From: Desulfobacterales bacterium
GTDB lineage: Bacteria; Desulfobacterota; Desulfobacteria; Desulfobacterales; Desulfosarcinaceae
Length of the DNA stretch: 64,000 bases
Assembly (NCBI GenBank): GCA_016218685.1
Contig: JACRDD010000020.1
Span: forward strand, 142,979 to 206,978
Direction: 5' to 3'
Below are positions 46,117 to 55,305 of the stretch, one piece after another. The notes beneath the pieces are model-generated. The model did not search any database and was not told where the DNA came from. It saw only the letters and a list, made by a program, of their open reading frames with translations. Made by a program: the position numbers and the translations under genes. Numbering within the stretch: the stretch's first letter is position 1; every line of letters starts with the position of its first letter.

Positions 46117-46911
46117 ATGAGCGAACCGGTATGGAAGGAACATTTTCACATACACACCCACGAGGCGGACACCAACGGCCTGGCGCGGCTGGATGCGTTG
46201 TTCTGCTACTTCCAGGAGGCGGCGGGGCATCATGCCACCAACCTGGGCGTGGGGCGGAACGATTTAGAGCGCCAAGGATGCTTCTGGGTGCTCTCGCGGT
46301 GCTGGATGCAGATTGCCCGCTATCCAGCCTGGGGGCAGAAGATCATGGTGCGGACCTGGCCTCGCAGCGTGGAGCGGCTTTTTGCCCTGCGTGACCTCCA
46401 GTTTATCTCGGAGGAGGGCGAGATGCTCGGCACCGGCGTTTCGGCCTGGCTGATCCTGAGCCAGGATAAGCATCGGCTGATGCGGCCCGGGCCGATCATG
46501 CAGGGCGTGCCCCCGACCCCGGAGCCGGCCATGCCCGGTGACGTGCTGGGAAAGCCAAGGCAGGTCAAAGCGGAGGAGCTATCGGCGCTGCGCCGCTTTT
46601 CCGTGCGCTATTCCGACCTGGATACCAACCGGCACGTGAACAACGCGGCGTATGTGCGCTGGATTCTGGACGGCTTCGGCGCGGAAAGACACGATCGCTT
46701 CGAGATCGCCTCGATCCGCATCGACTACCTGTCGGAAACGATCCTGGGCGAGCACATCGACGTGCAGGCCCAAGCCGCGACGCCGGACAGCGACCAGGTG
46801 ATCCTCGGCGTGCGCCCGGAGGGCAAGCAACCGGTCTTTCAAGCCGGAATCACCTGGCGGGAACGTGCGACGGCAGCCCCCTTGGATTCGAATCACCCCG
46901 GAAACCGATAG
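46117..46911 (+). CDS. Acyl-ACP thioesterase (FatA/FatB-like double hotdog)
   Basis: Hydrolyses acyl-ACP to release free fatty acid from type II fatty acid synthesis. The 264-residue protein begins HIHTHEADTNGLARL, matching the first hotdog, and carries the catalytic sequence DLDTNRHVNNAAYVRW in the second. I chose the ATG at 46117, since the upstream in-frame extension has no family similarity; ATGs at 46087 and 46105 are alternatives. Its 3' end overlaps the convergent fabH gene by 19 bases. The pair suggests local control of acyl-chain supply. Confidence 0.87.
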   Translation: MSEPVWKEHFHIHTHEADTNGLARLDALFCYFQEAAGHHATNLGVGRNDLERQGCFWVLSRCWMQIARYPAWGQKIMVRTWPRSVERLFALRDLQFISEEGEMLGTGVSAWLILSQDKHRLMRPGPIMQGVPPTPEPAMPGDVLGKPRQVKAEELSALRRFSVRYSDLDTNRHVNNAAYVRWILDGFGAERHDRFEIASIRIDYLSETILGEHIDVQAQAATPDSDQVILGVRPEGKQPVFQAGITWRERATAAPLDSNHPGNR

Positions 46912-47903
46912 AGCACCGCGCCCCAGGTCACACCGGCGCCCAGCCCCAGAAACATGACCGTGCTGCCGGCGCCGATCACTCCTTTCTCGATGGCCTCGTC
47001 GAAGGCCAGGGGAATGCTGGCGGCCGTGGTGTTCCCGTAGCGCTGGATATTGTGATAGACCTTCTCGTCCGGCAGCTCCATGGCCTTGGCGAAGGCCTGG
47101 TTGATGCGCAGGTTGGCCTGGTGCGGAATGAACAGGTCCACCGCCGACAACGGCAGCCCCGCTTTTTTCAAGACTTCCGCAGTCACCTCCGGCAGCCGCC
47201 GCACGGCGTACTTGAAGATATTGCGACCATCCATGACCGGATATTGCTTGCCTTCCCGCAGCATCTGTTCGCTGATGCGCGGATTGTCACGCGAAGCCGG
47301 CGCGTAGGCCATCAGGCTTTCGGCCAGGGAGCCGTCGGCATGCAGGCAGGAGGCCAGCACGCCGGCCTTGGCGTCCGTCTCCATGGGTTCCAGGCAGACG
47401 GCGGCCGCACCGTCACCGAAGATCACGGCCACGTCCCGGCCCCGGGTGGAAATATCCAGACCGGTGCTGTGCACCTCGGCGCCCACCAGCAGGATTCGCT
47501 TGGCCAAACCGCTGCGGATATAGGCATCGGCCGTGGCCAGGCCGTAGAGAAAACCGGTGCACTGCTGACGGATATCCAGAGCCGGGGTGGTCGTCAGCCC
47601 GAGTTTGTGCGCCAGCAGGCAACCGGAACCCGGGAAAAAGAGATCCGGGCTCAAGGTGGCGAAAATGATCATATCCAGATCTTCGGGTTTCCAACCGGCA
47701 CGCGCCATGGCGATTCTGGAGGCCTCTAACCCCAGGTCGGAGACGCCGACGCCACCCTCCTCGGGAACCCAATACCGCTGTTCGATACCCGTGCGTTGCT
47801 GAATCCATTCATCGGTGGTCTCCATCCAGCGCGTCATGTCCTGGTTGGTGACGCACCGATGGGGGAGATACCGCCCGGTTCCTTTGATGACCGTTATTTG
47901 CAT
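46893..47903 (-). CDS. fabH: 3-oxoacyl-ACP synthase III
   Basis: Condenses an acyl-CoA with malonyl-ACP to start fatty acid synthesis. The 336-residue thiolase-fold protein has C115 (QQCTGF), H261 (PHQANLRI) and N291 (YGNTTAAS), the FabH triad, plus GAGVTWGAVL at the end. It stands alone rather than in a fab cluster, so it may be a secondary FabH supplying a special primer. Its stop lies within the convergent thioesterase gene. Confidence 0.92.
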   Translation of the reverse strand: MQITVIKGTGRYLPHRCVTNQDMTRWMETTDEWIQQRTGIEQRYWVPEEGGVGVSDLGLEASRIAMARAGWKPEDLDMIIFATLSPDLFFPGSGCLLAHKLGLTTTPALDIRQQCTGFLYGLATADAYIRSGLAKRILLVGAEVHSTGLDISTRGRDVAVIFGDGAAAVCLEPMETDAKAGVLASCLHADGSLAESLMAYAPASRDNPRISEQMLREGKQYPVMDGRNIFKYAVRRLPEVTAEVLKKAGLPLSAVDLFIPHQANLRINQAFAKAMELPDEKVYHNIQRYGNTTAASIPLAFDEAIEKGVIGAGSTVMFLGLGAGVTWGAVLYRFPG

Positions 47904-48107
47904 AATGTTTCGAATCCCCTATCCAGTTTGAGCTATTGGCCGACAAGCACTCGTTTGCTGCACATATGCTGGAATTTAAATCAAGTGAAACAAAATGATC
48001 AACCATTTTACTATGTCCATTATGGGAAAATTCCCATATCGGGCAAAAACAGCCTAATTGCACGCTGAGCGCTCTGATCGGGTTCGACGATTTCAAACCC
48101 AACCACG

Positions 48108-49586
48108 TCAATAGATGTAGAGTTCGCAGATCTTACGGTAGTGGTACCCTTGGACAGCCAGGGTAACGGCCAGGGGAATCATCCGGGGGCGGCGCAGCAA
48201 GGTCCAGAGCATCAGGTGCCAGAACTGCACCCGCTCCTTGCCCACCAGGCCCAGGCGCACGCCCGAGCGCAGCAAGGCGAGCATGCGCTGGAAATCCATG
48301 GGGATCTTGACCTGGGGCATCTTGAATTCTTTCATGAAGCCGCGCACCCGGCGGTAGTAGGTGCGAGGGGAGTAGATCTGGCGCATGATCGCGCGGTAAC
48401 CCTCCACGAGGCGCTGCACCCCCATGGCCGGAATGATGTTGGTGGTGCCGTCCACATTGTCTCCCGAAAACGCGTCGGTCACGCGCTGCTCGCTTTTGAG
48501 CCGCTCGAACAGTCGGGTTCCCGGCGGGGCCTGGAGCATGCCCACCATGGCGGTGACGATGCTGCTCTTCTGGATAAAATCGATCTGGCGCTGGAAGATG
48601 GAGGGCCGATCGCTGTCGAAACCGACGATGAAGCCGCCCATGACTTGCAGCCCGCAGCGGTGGATCGACTTGATATCGTTGAGCAGATCCCTTTTGGTGT
48701 TGTGCACTTTGCGGCATTCGGCCAGGCTGGCCTCATCGGGCGATTCGATGCCGATAAAGACCGAGTCGAATCCGGCCGCGACCATCAGGGCCATGAGCTC
48801 CGGGTCGTCGGCCAGGTTGATGGAGGCCTCGGTAAAGAAGACACACCCTTTTTTGTCCTGGCGCCAGCGGATCAGGGCCGGCAGCAGATGGGTTTTAAGG
48901 TAGCTTTTGTTGCCGATGAAGTTGTCGTCCACAAAGAAGATGTTGCCGCGCCAGCCGGCCTGGTAGATGCGGTCCAATTCCGCGATGATCTGTTGGTCTG
49001 TTTTGATGCGCGGCCGGCGTCCGAACAGCACGGTAACATTGCAAAAATCGCAATTGAAGGGGCAACCCCTGGAAAACTGGAGGCTCAGGGAGGCGTAGCG
49101 CTTCACAGCAAGCAAATCCCAGCGCGGGATGGGGGTCTGGCGCAGGTCGGCAAAATCGGCGGCCCGGTAGACTTTCTTGGCGCAGTTGTTTTGCAAATCA
49201 TCCAGAAACGCCGGCAAGGTCATTTCGGCCTCGTCCAGCACCAGATGATCCACGCGCCCAAAAGCCTCCGGTTGGGAAGTAAACAGCGGTCCGCCGGCCA
49301 CCACTTTCAGTCCCCTGGTGCGGCAGCGGTCGATGATCGCCTCCGCCGATGCGCGCTGGACGGCCATGGCGCCGACAAAGGCCAGGTCGGCCCAGGCCAG
49401 GTCGCGCTCCCCGAGCTCCTCGACATTGACATCCACCAGACGCAAGGACCACGTCGCGGGCAACAGGGCCGCCACGGTGAGCAAGCCCAGCGGTGGGAAA
49501 GCGGCCCGCTTGCCGATGAAACTCAACGCATATTTGAAAGACCAGAACGTTTCGGGAAATTTCGGATAGATGAGTAGAATATTCAT
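48108..49586 (-). CDS. B12-binding radical SAM protein with C-terminal DUF4070
   Basis: A 492-residue enzyme. Residues about 1-130 form a cobalamin-binding Rossmann domain. The radical SAM cluster ligands are C175, C179 and C182 (RGCPFNCDFCN), and the C-terminal part (GGFIVGFDSDRPSIFQRQI and MQAPPG-like text) is DUF4070, seen in methyltransferases and hopanoid-modifying HpnR/HpnP-type proteins. It may methylate a lipid or other unactivated carbon. The start is the ATG at 49586 with GGAG seven bases upstream. The exact substrate is unknown. Confidence 0.9.
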   Translation of the reverse strand: MNILLIYPKFPETFWSFKYALSFIGKRAAFPPLGLLTVAALLPATWSLRLVDVNVEELGERDLAWADLAFVGAMAVQRASAEAIIDRCRTRGLKVVAGGPLFTSQPEAFGRVDHLVLDEAEMTLPAFLDDLQNNCAKKVYRAADFADLRQTPIPRWDLLAVKRYASLSLQFSRGCPFNCDFCNVTVLFGRRPRIKTDQQIIAELDRIYQAGWRGNIFFVDDNFIGNKSYLKTHLLPALIRWRQDKKGCVFFTEASINLADDPELMALMVAAGFDSVFIGIESPDEASLAECRKVHNTKRDLLNDIKSIHRCGLQVMGGFIVGFDSDRPSIFQRQIDFIQKSSIVTAMVGMLQAPPGTRLFERLKSEQRVTDAFSGDNVDGTTNIIPAMGVQRLVEGYRAIMRQIYSPRTYYRRVRGFMKEFKMPQVKIPMDFQRMLALLRSGVRLGLVGKERVQFWHLMLWTLLRRPRMIPLAVTLAVQGYHYRKICELYIY

Positions 49587-49669
49587 CCGCGATCTCCTGG
49601 CGTTGTCTTGGAAAAGGCGAGAAATCACGCCCTAGCGGGTCGGCGCGTGCCGATCGCTTTCCGGAGGTC

Positions 49670-50554
49670 TCATGGCTCGGGTGCCGGCGAGACGAGGTAA
49701 AACGGCATCAAATCGTGAAACAAAGAGGCGATGGTCCCGGCGATCTTCTTGCCGGTGGGCAGCGTTTCGGCTTTGCTCAGGCGCTTTTCGATGCGCAGAT
49801 CGGCTTGGCTCAAATCGGCCAAGTCGTTGATATGGGCGGCTAAGGACTCGATCTTATGCCGGACCTTGCCTTCTTTGTATTCCCAGTGATCTCCGCGCAA
49901 GGTGATATCGTGGGTCAGGACCTTGCGCGAAGCGTCGCGCAGGCACAAATCGTGGTCTTTGAATTGCTGCTTGAGCCAGCTCTCGTTGGCGGGGCTTGTC
50001 AGCCAAGCTTTCAAGGCATCCCAGCAGTCGGAAGCCTGACCGCCGAGGGCCGAGGGTTTGACATATACACCGTAGGAGAACGCCTTGGCATCCACGCGCG
50101 CATAGAAACCGATGCCGTGATGGGGGGTTTGCCGTTCGTGCCGGGATTTTTCCATCCAATGCAGTTCGGGTTGGGCCGACATGGCCCAGGCGCCGAAGTC
50201 CATCTCATCGGAATTCAGTTGTTTGATCACTGCGCCGCCGATGCTGTTGCGGCCGCGCCAGGTCATGGTTTTGGAGGTACTCGCAAAATCCTCTTCGGTC
50301 AGACCGGAGAAAGGGGCGCTCTTTTTCTTTTTGGTGTCATCGCTGCTTTTCTTCGGCTTTACGACGCGGCCCGCATCTTCTTTGTCATAAGCCATTCTCT
50401 CGAGAATGCGCTGCTGCACTTCCACGGAGGTGACGATCTCCAGGCCGTCGTGCCAGCGGATGACCATCGCATCGTTTTGTATGGAAATGACCTCGTATTG
50501 GCCTTTCATGTTTTCATATGTGTTGCCGACTTCGAACTTCAAAACTTCCGCCAT
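49670..50554 (-). CDS. Conserved protein of unknown function
   Basis: A 294-residue soluble protein with no signal peptide. The N-terminus (VGNTYENMKGQYEVISI) looks like a small beta-barrel, followed by a lysine-rich linker (about 65-80) and a body with TMTWRGRNSIGG, HHGIGFYARVD and KVRHKIESLAAHINDL. I do not recognise a family. The Lys-rich linker and the two-part structure suggest a nucleic-acid-associated protein, but that is a guess. It stands alone between the radical SAM gene and the RhlE region. Confidence 0.75.
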   Translation of the reverse strand: MAEVLKFEVGNTYENMKGQYEVISIQNDAMVIRWHDGLEIVTSVEVQQRILERMAYDKEDAGRVVKPKKSSDDTKKKKSAPFSGLTEEDFASTSKTMTWRGRNSIGGAVIKQLNSDEMDFGAWAMSAQPELHWMEKSRHERQTPHHGIGFYARVDAKAFSYGVYVKPSALGGQASDCWDALKAWLTSPANESWLKQQFKDHDLCLRDASRKVLTHDITLRGDHWEYKEGKVRHKIESLAAHINDLADLSQADLRIEKRLSKAETLPTGKKIAGTIASLFHDLMPFYLVSPAPEP

Positions 50555-50940
50555 TTCTCCCCCTCTCTGAATATGTACGATTAACGTTTTCGCCCCCCCA
50601 GGCCACGCGGGACCGGTGGGCCATCTCGGCGGCCGACACGACCGCGGGGCACGATACGGGTTCGATGCACACCCTGCCGCACCACGGTGCTTTTCTACGC
50701 CTGCCGGAGATGAACACTATCTATAACGGATAGACCCAATCAATGTCGCCGCGGAGCTGGTTTGGAAAGACGATCGTTGGAGGTTTCGGGCCATTGCACG
50801 GCTCGCCGGGATCTCGTGAAGAAAGGCGACATGTAAGACCTTAAGCACGAATTATGCACAAACCATGGCGTGGACCTAGATTCTCGAAAATAAATCCGGA
50901 GCAGTTGAAAACGAATGGGCCGCGAAACGGGCGCTCCGCC
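50555..50940. other. Intergenic stretch upstream of the unknown gene
   Basis: About 385 bases without a convincing gene, RNA or terminator. The strand-composition shadows of neighbouring genes end here. The promoter of the 49670 gene must lie in its first part. Confidence 0.4.
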
Positions 50941-51093
50941 TCAAGGCGCTTCGACGTCAACCGGCGGCTGTTCGCTTTGTTCTTCGGGATCGCGATTCTT
51001 TTTGTTCAGTTTATCTTGCCGCTTTTGCTCTTGTTTTACTTTGCGATGCATCTCTTTTTCGCGTTTTTTGCCCGAGAATGTGTTTCTCGCCAA
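50941..51093 (-). CDS. Small basic protein of 50 residues downstream of rhlE
   Basis: Highly charged peptide with the core TFSGKKREKEMHRKVKQEQK, then an acidic tail (DPEEQSEQPPVDVEAP). I place the start at the TTG at 51093, because GGAGG stands seven bases before it; an ATG eight codons upstream has no such site. Short K/R/E-rich proteins starting MARNT/MANT occur beside rhlE-type genes in related bacteria, and a role in RNA metabolism would fit. Too small for a firm family call. Confidence 0.55.
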   Translation of the reverse strand: MARNTFSGKKREKEMHRKVKQEQKRQDKLNKKNRDPEEQSEQPPVDVEAP

Positions 51094-51181
51094 GCGTTCA
51101 CCTCCATTAGACGCCATGCACCATCCGAGAAGCGATCGCCAATCGGATGGCCGCATGGATTCCATGCATACCCAATCGGCG

Positions 51182-52408
51182 CTAGCTGGCCCTGCCCATG
51201 GCATAGGACCGGCGGACCGGTTTGCGGATCGTTTTCCAGGGCCGCGCAGGCCGTTCAGCCACTTCGCGGGCCGGCTTGGCCGCGGGTTTGTAATCGAAAT
51301 CGGGCAAGATGCGCTGCTCGATGCGCGTGCCGACAATGCGGTCGATGGCGCGCAGAATCGGGTGATCGTCCGAAGTCACCAGGTTGAAAGCCTCGCCGCT
51401 GCGTTCGGCCCGGCCGGTTCTGCCGATGCGATGGATATAGGCATCCGCGGTGGTGGGGATATCGAAGTTGACCACATGGGAGACATTGGAGACATCGATG
51501 CCCCGGGCCGCAATGTCGGTGGCCACCAGGATCTGAAATTTTCCCGAACGAAAGCCATCCAAGGCCGCCTGGCGACGTGCCTGGGAAAGGTTGCCCTGCA
51601 AGGAGGTGGCCCCGTAACCCGCCTTGGCCAGGATTTCGCCCAGGCGCTTGGCGCGCTGTTTGGTGCGGGTAAAGACCAGCACCGAAGCGATCTTGGTCTC
51701 TTTCAGAATCCGGAGCAGCAGCGGGGTCTTCAGGTCCTGGGCGACCGGGAAATGGATATGACGCACGGTATCGGCAGGCGCCGTCTCGCCGACTTTCACC
51801 ACCACCGGTTGGCGCAAGGCTTCGAAGGCCAGCTTGCGGATTTCATCGGGCATGGTGGCCGAAAACATCAGGGTCTGACGCTCCCGGGGGAGCTGTTTGA
51901 GAATCTTGCGGATGTCGGGGGCAAAGCCCATGTCGAGCATCTGGTCGGCTTCGTCGAGCACCAGGGCTTCGAGATGGCGGAAATCGACGTTGCCGCGGTT
52001 CATGTGGTCGATGAGGCGGCCGGGGCAAGCGATGACGATCTCGGCGCCGCCTTTGCGCAGGCTCTGGGTCTGGGGGGTCAGGCCGACGCCGCCGTATACG
52101 GTGATGCTGCGCAGCCGCGTGTGACGGGCCAGGACGGTGATGTCCTTGTGAATCTGCTCGGCCAGCTCCCGCGTGGGGGCCAGGATCAAGGCCCGCAGGC
52201 CGACACCCTTTTTGGACATCAAACGATGGAGCAAGGGCAGCGCGAAGGCCGCGGTCTTGCCGGTGCCGGTCTGGGCCAGGCCCATGACATCCTGGCCTTG
52301 CATCAAGGCCGGTATGGCCTGGGCCTGGATGGGGGTCGGGACCGTGAAGCCGGCCGCGGTGATTCCCGCATCGACGGCGGGGTGAAACTGAAAGGTACTA
52401 AAGCTCAA
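51182..52408 (-). CDS. rhlE: DEAD-box RNA helicase RhlE
   Basis: A 408-residue ATP-dependent RNA helicase. The Q motif (FHPAVDAGITAAGFTVPTPIQ), Walker A (AQTGTGKT), PTRELAEQ, DEAD in VLDEADQML, SAT and HRIGRTGR motifs are intact and in order. The C-terminal tail is short. It is involved in ribosome or RNA remodelling. It is transcribed from a site after a clear terminator at 52437-52466. Confidence 0.96.
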   Translation of the reverse strand: MSFSTFQFHPAVDAGITAAGFTVPTPIQAQAIPALMQGQDVMGLAQTGTGKTAAFALPLLHRLMSKKGVGLRALILAPTRELAEQIHKDITVLARHTRLRSITVYGGVGLTPQTQSLRKGGAEIVIACPGRLIDHMNRGNVDFRHLEALVLDEADQMLDMGFAPDIRKILKQLPRERQTLMFSATMPDEIRKLAFEALRQPVVVKVGETAPADTVRHIHFPVAQDLKTPLLLRILKETKIASVLVFTRTKQRAKRLGEILAKAGYGATSLQGNLSQARRQAALDGFRSGKFQILVATDIAARGIDVSNVSHVVNFDIPTTADAYIHRIGRTGRAERSGEAFNLVTSDDHPILRAIDRIVGTRIEQRILPDFDYKPAAKPAREVAERPARPWKTIRKPVRRSYAMGRAS

Positions 52409-52436
52409 GAATCCTTCTTTCCGTGTTCCTCAAAAT

Positions 52437-52466
52437 ATAAAAAGCCCTGGAGCGATTCCAGGGCTT
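52437..52466 (-). terminator. Terminator of the adhesin-export operon
   Basis: On the minus strand AAGCCCTGGA and TCCAGGGCTT form a perfect 10-bp stem with a five-base loop, followed by a T-rich tract. It lies 115 bases after the stop of the sensor gene and before rhlE. Confidence 0.9.
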
Positions 52467-52581
52467 ACGTTCTTTTAATTAGACAACCGGGAACACTTTA
52501 TATTGCCGCAACCTTACAGGGGAGATCCGGCGATGTCAAACATTATTCCCGCCATCGCGCCGCGCCACAGCGCCCCCGGGC

Positions 52582-54618
52582 TTACCCCCTCAGAATTTTC
52601 TCTCCCAACGGCGACCGCACCACCTTTTCCAGGGCTTGTACCACGTTCTGGTCGTACTTGGCCTGGGCCTGGGCCAGGATGGACAGGGCCTGCTCCGGCG
52701 GCAGGGATTCGCGGTAGGCCCGGGGTTTGACCATGGCGCAGAAGGCGTTGACCACGGCCAGGACCCGGGCCGGCATGGTGATGGCCTCGGCCTTGAGCCC
52801 CTGGGGATAGCCGGTGCCGTCCATCAGCTCGTTGATCTGCAGCACGCTCTGGGTGACCGGCAGTTCGAACTCCACATCCTTGAGCAGGCTGGCGGCGTGG
52901 TCCACATGCTGCTCGACTTCCTGCCGCTCTTCGGCGGTCAGTTTGCCCGGCTTGTTGAGCAGGTTCTTGTCCACGAACATCTTGCCGATCTGGGAGAGAT
53001 TGGCGGCGATCTCGATGGTGGCGGTCTCCTGCTCGCCCAGGTTCAGTTCGCCGGCCACGCCCTGGGCGATCTGCTGCATCAGGTTGGAGTGCCCCGAAAG
53101 GTAGGGATCGGTTTTTTCGATGGCCTTGACCAGAGTCTCGATGGTCTGGCGGGTGGCCTTTTCGCTTTTTTTGCGGACCTGCACGATCTCGGTGATATCC
53201 CGGAAAAGGGAGACCAGGCCCGTAATCTTGCCGGCCTGGTCGAAGAACGGCACCTTGGAAATTTGCAGGTGGTGCAGTTTGGATTGGATGTACAGATCGA
53301 TCTGGAAGTTCTTGGGCTGCTTGTTGGCCAGCACCCAGTGATCGGAGACTTCCAGCCGTTTGGCGGTGTCGAAGCCGAACAGGGCGGTGTCGTCCAGCCC
53401 GTTCATCTCTTCGGCCCGGCGGCCCATGGCATGCGCAAAGGCCGGGTTGACGTACTGGTAGTAGCCGCGCACATCCTTGAGGGCGATAAATTCGGTGATG
53501 GTGTTGTTGATGCTGTCCAGCAGGCGGCGCTGCTCGTCGATGCGGTCGGCCAGCTCCTTGAAACGGCGGGCCGAGCGCTGGTTTTCGATGCCCACCAGGC
53601 GCCACCAGATGGCGCCCAGGGAGCTGACACAGGCCAGCACCATCAAGGCGCCCATGACGATCATGAAGCGGGAGTAGTTGCGGATCGCTTTGCGGGCGAT
53701 GCGAAAGTCGGACTCCTGCACGATCCACCAGTCCAGCTCGGGCACCTTGCGGCCGAAGGTGTAGGCGCGTCGGGATTCGGTCAGCGAGTCGCGCACCGCA
53801 AAGGCCAGGATGTCGCCCGTAAAGCTCATGGGCTGGGCCAGGCTGGTCAATTCGCCGGGCATCCAGGGGATAATCTCCTGCAGTTGGCCGCCCTCTTCTT
53901 GGATCAGCCGGGTGCGCTCGCCTTCGCCCATCAGGGGCGATTTGGCCAATAGTTCGTTGATCTTGTCCGATACGGCCTTGGAGAGCATGAGCACGGCCAC
54001 GGGCGCATCGCCCTGCAGCGCTTCGATGGGCAGGAACAGATCCATGACCAGGCCGTTGGCCGTATGGCGCACCGGGCTGAAATAGGGGCGCTTGCTGGCG
54101 AGCACGGCCTTGACGTGGGCCTGATCGACGGGCGTCAAGGGGTTGGTGCCGGCGTCGGTGGCCAGATAGGTGCGGCCCCGGCGGTTGATGATGCGGCCGG
54201 AGCGAAAGTCGGCGTAGCGGGTGAATTCATCCAGCAGTTTTTGCATCATGGGCAGTTGTTCGCTCAGCTCGACCACCTCCTGGCCTTTGGCTTTGCCCGC
54301 CGGCAAGCTGCCGGTGACCAGCAGCGATACGTCTTCGCCGAGCAGATCGATTTGGGCTGCGAAGAGTTTAAAAAGGTCCGAGGCCACGATCCGGTCGCCC
54401 TGGTTGACCAAACCGGAAAGCCAGGTGGAGATCACCTCCGCGCGGCTGCCGGCCAAAAGCGCCAGGCGCTTTTCCAGAGACTCTTCCAGTTCGCTTTCCT
54501 TGTTTTTGACGATCAGCAAAACGCAAAAAGCGACCACCGCGGTGACGATACACAATACGACGATGCTCAGGACCAACGCCTTGGTTCGACCGCGCCCCTT
54601 GGGCGAAAAATTCTCCAT
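52582..54618 (-). CDS. Cache-PAS sensor protein with a degenerate HD-GYP domain
   Basis: A 678-residue inner-membrane sensor. A first transmembrane helix (about 14-38) is followed by a 290-residue periplasmic domain, a second helix (about 328-350), a PAS domain (about 365-490) and a C-terminal HD-GYP-like domain (about 505-678). In that domain the HD metal motif is replaced: AANLSQIGK stands where LLHDIGK is expected, and the HHE part before DGTGYP is also missing. It probably does not hydrolyse c-di-GMP, but may bind it. The start at 54618 lies one base after the stop of the LapG-like gene. In LapD the same slot is filled by a GGDEF-EAL receptor, so this could be its functional replacement. 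Confidence 0.82.
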   Translation of the reverse strand: MENFSPKGRGRTKALVLSIVVLCIVTAVVAFCVLLIVKNKESELEESLEKRLALLAGSRAEVISTWLSGLVNQGDRIVASDLFKLFAAQIDLLGEDVSLLVTGSLPAGKAKGQEVVELSEQLPMMQKLLDEFTRYADFRSGRIINRRGRTYLATDAGTNPLTPVDQAHVKAVLASKRPYFSPVRHTANGLVMDLFLPIEALQGDAPVAVLMLSKAVSDKINELLAKSPLMGEGERTRLIQEEGGQLQEIIPWMPGELTSLAQPMSFTGDILAFAVRDSLTESRRAYTFGRKVPELDWWIVQESDFRIARKAIRNYSRFMIVMGALMVLACVSSLGAIWWRLVGIENQRSARRFKELADRIDEQRRLLDSINNTITEFIALKDVRGYYQYVNPAFAHAMGRRAEEMNGLDDTALFGFDTAKRLEVSDHWVLANKQPKNFQIDLYIQSKLHHLQISKVPFFDQAGKITGLVSLFRDITEIVQVRKKSEKATRQTIETLVKAIEKTDPYLSGHSNLMQQIAQGVAGELNLGEQETATIEIAANLSQIGKMFVDKNLLNKPGKLTAEERQEVEQHVDHAASLLKDVEFELPVTQSVLQINELMDGTGYPQGLKAEAITMPARVLAVVNAFCAMVKPRAYRESLPPEQALSILAQAQAKYDQNVVQALEKVVRSPLGEKILRG

Positions 54619-54619
54619 C

Positions 54620-55300
54620 TTAGTTTCCCTTGGTTTTTCCCACGGCTCCGATATGGGCCCAACCATTGGCCTCATTGACGGAGTACTGGGGAAGATAATG
54701 GCTGTACGTTTCATGGGGCAGCACCAGGTTGGACAGGTTGTCCAGGATATAGGCCGTGTGGTCGATGTAGACGGCCAGCACCGCGTGCCCCACTTCTCTG
54801 ATGCGGTCCTTGACCACCACGATACGCATGTCGCGGCCGGCGAAGCCCAATTGTTTCAGGGCGAAGTATTTGACGATGCTGTAGTCTTCGCAGTCTCCGG
54901 AAAGCGATAAAAACTCTTCCGGAGCGGCCCAGTAGTCGCTCACCCCGAAGCGTTCGATGTCGAGGCGATACGGCCACTGGTTGAAATAGCGGTTCACGGC
55001 CTTGAGTTGCGCCAGGGGCGGCAGGTCCTTGGATTGGCGCAGGGCCTTCTGCCAGCTTTGGGCTGCCGGAGAGCAGTCCGCGCCCGTGCACTGCGACAGC
55101 TGCCGCGCCTGGTCGTCGGCCACCGCCAGCACCCGGTTCCATTGGGGCAAGGCCTTGAGCGAGGTTTTAAACTCGATGGTTCCGAACAATTGGACTCCCT
55201 CCGGCTTGGCTTTTTCTTCGGCCGCCAAGCCCTTGCCGGCCGCGCCCAACAGCAGCAGTAAACAGCAGATCGGCGCGACGGCCCGGCGGGTTCGGTTCAT
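54620..55300 (-). CDS. lapG: LapG-like periplasmic transglutaminase-like cysteine peptidase
   Basis: A 226-residue periplasmic protease of the BTLCP family with an N-terminal signal peptide (hydrophobic stretch 10-26). The catalytic triad C137 (SGDCEDYSIVK), H172 (VGHAVLAVYID) and D187 (YILDNLSN) matches LapG of Pseudomonas (C135, H172, D189). LapG cuts the N-terminus of a surface adhesin to release cells from biofilms and is kept inactive by LapD. It lies between the HlyD gene (five bases) and the sensor gene (one base), so it is co-expressed with the secretion system. Confidence 0.9.
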   Translation of the reverse strand: MNRTRRAVAPICCLLLLLGAAGKGLAAEEKAKPEGVQLFGTIEFKTSLKALPQWNRVLAVADDQARQLSQCTGADCSPAAQSWQKALRQSKDLPPLAQLKAVNRYFNQWPYRLDIERFGVSDYWAAPEEFLSLSGDCEDYSIVKYFALKQLGFAGRDMRIVVVKDRIREVGHAVLAVYIDHTAYILDNLSNLVLPHETYSHYLPQYSVNEANGWAHIGAVGKTKGN

Positions 55301-55305
55301 CGGGG

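Noticed and set aside
50915..52717. A 600-codon plus-strand open frame across rhlE
   Set aside because: It is entirely antisense to rhlE and the small basic gene, has no domain, and its codon use matches antisense shadow.
52582..53110. Active HD-GYP phosphodiesterase
   Set aside because: The HD dyad reads SQ and the HHE preceding DGTGYP is absent, so metal binding is not expected.
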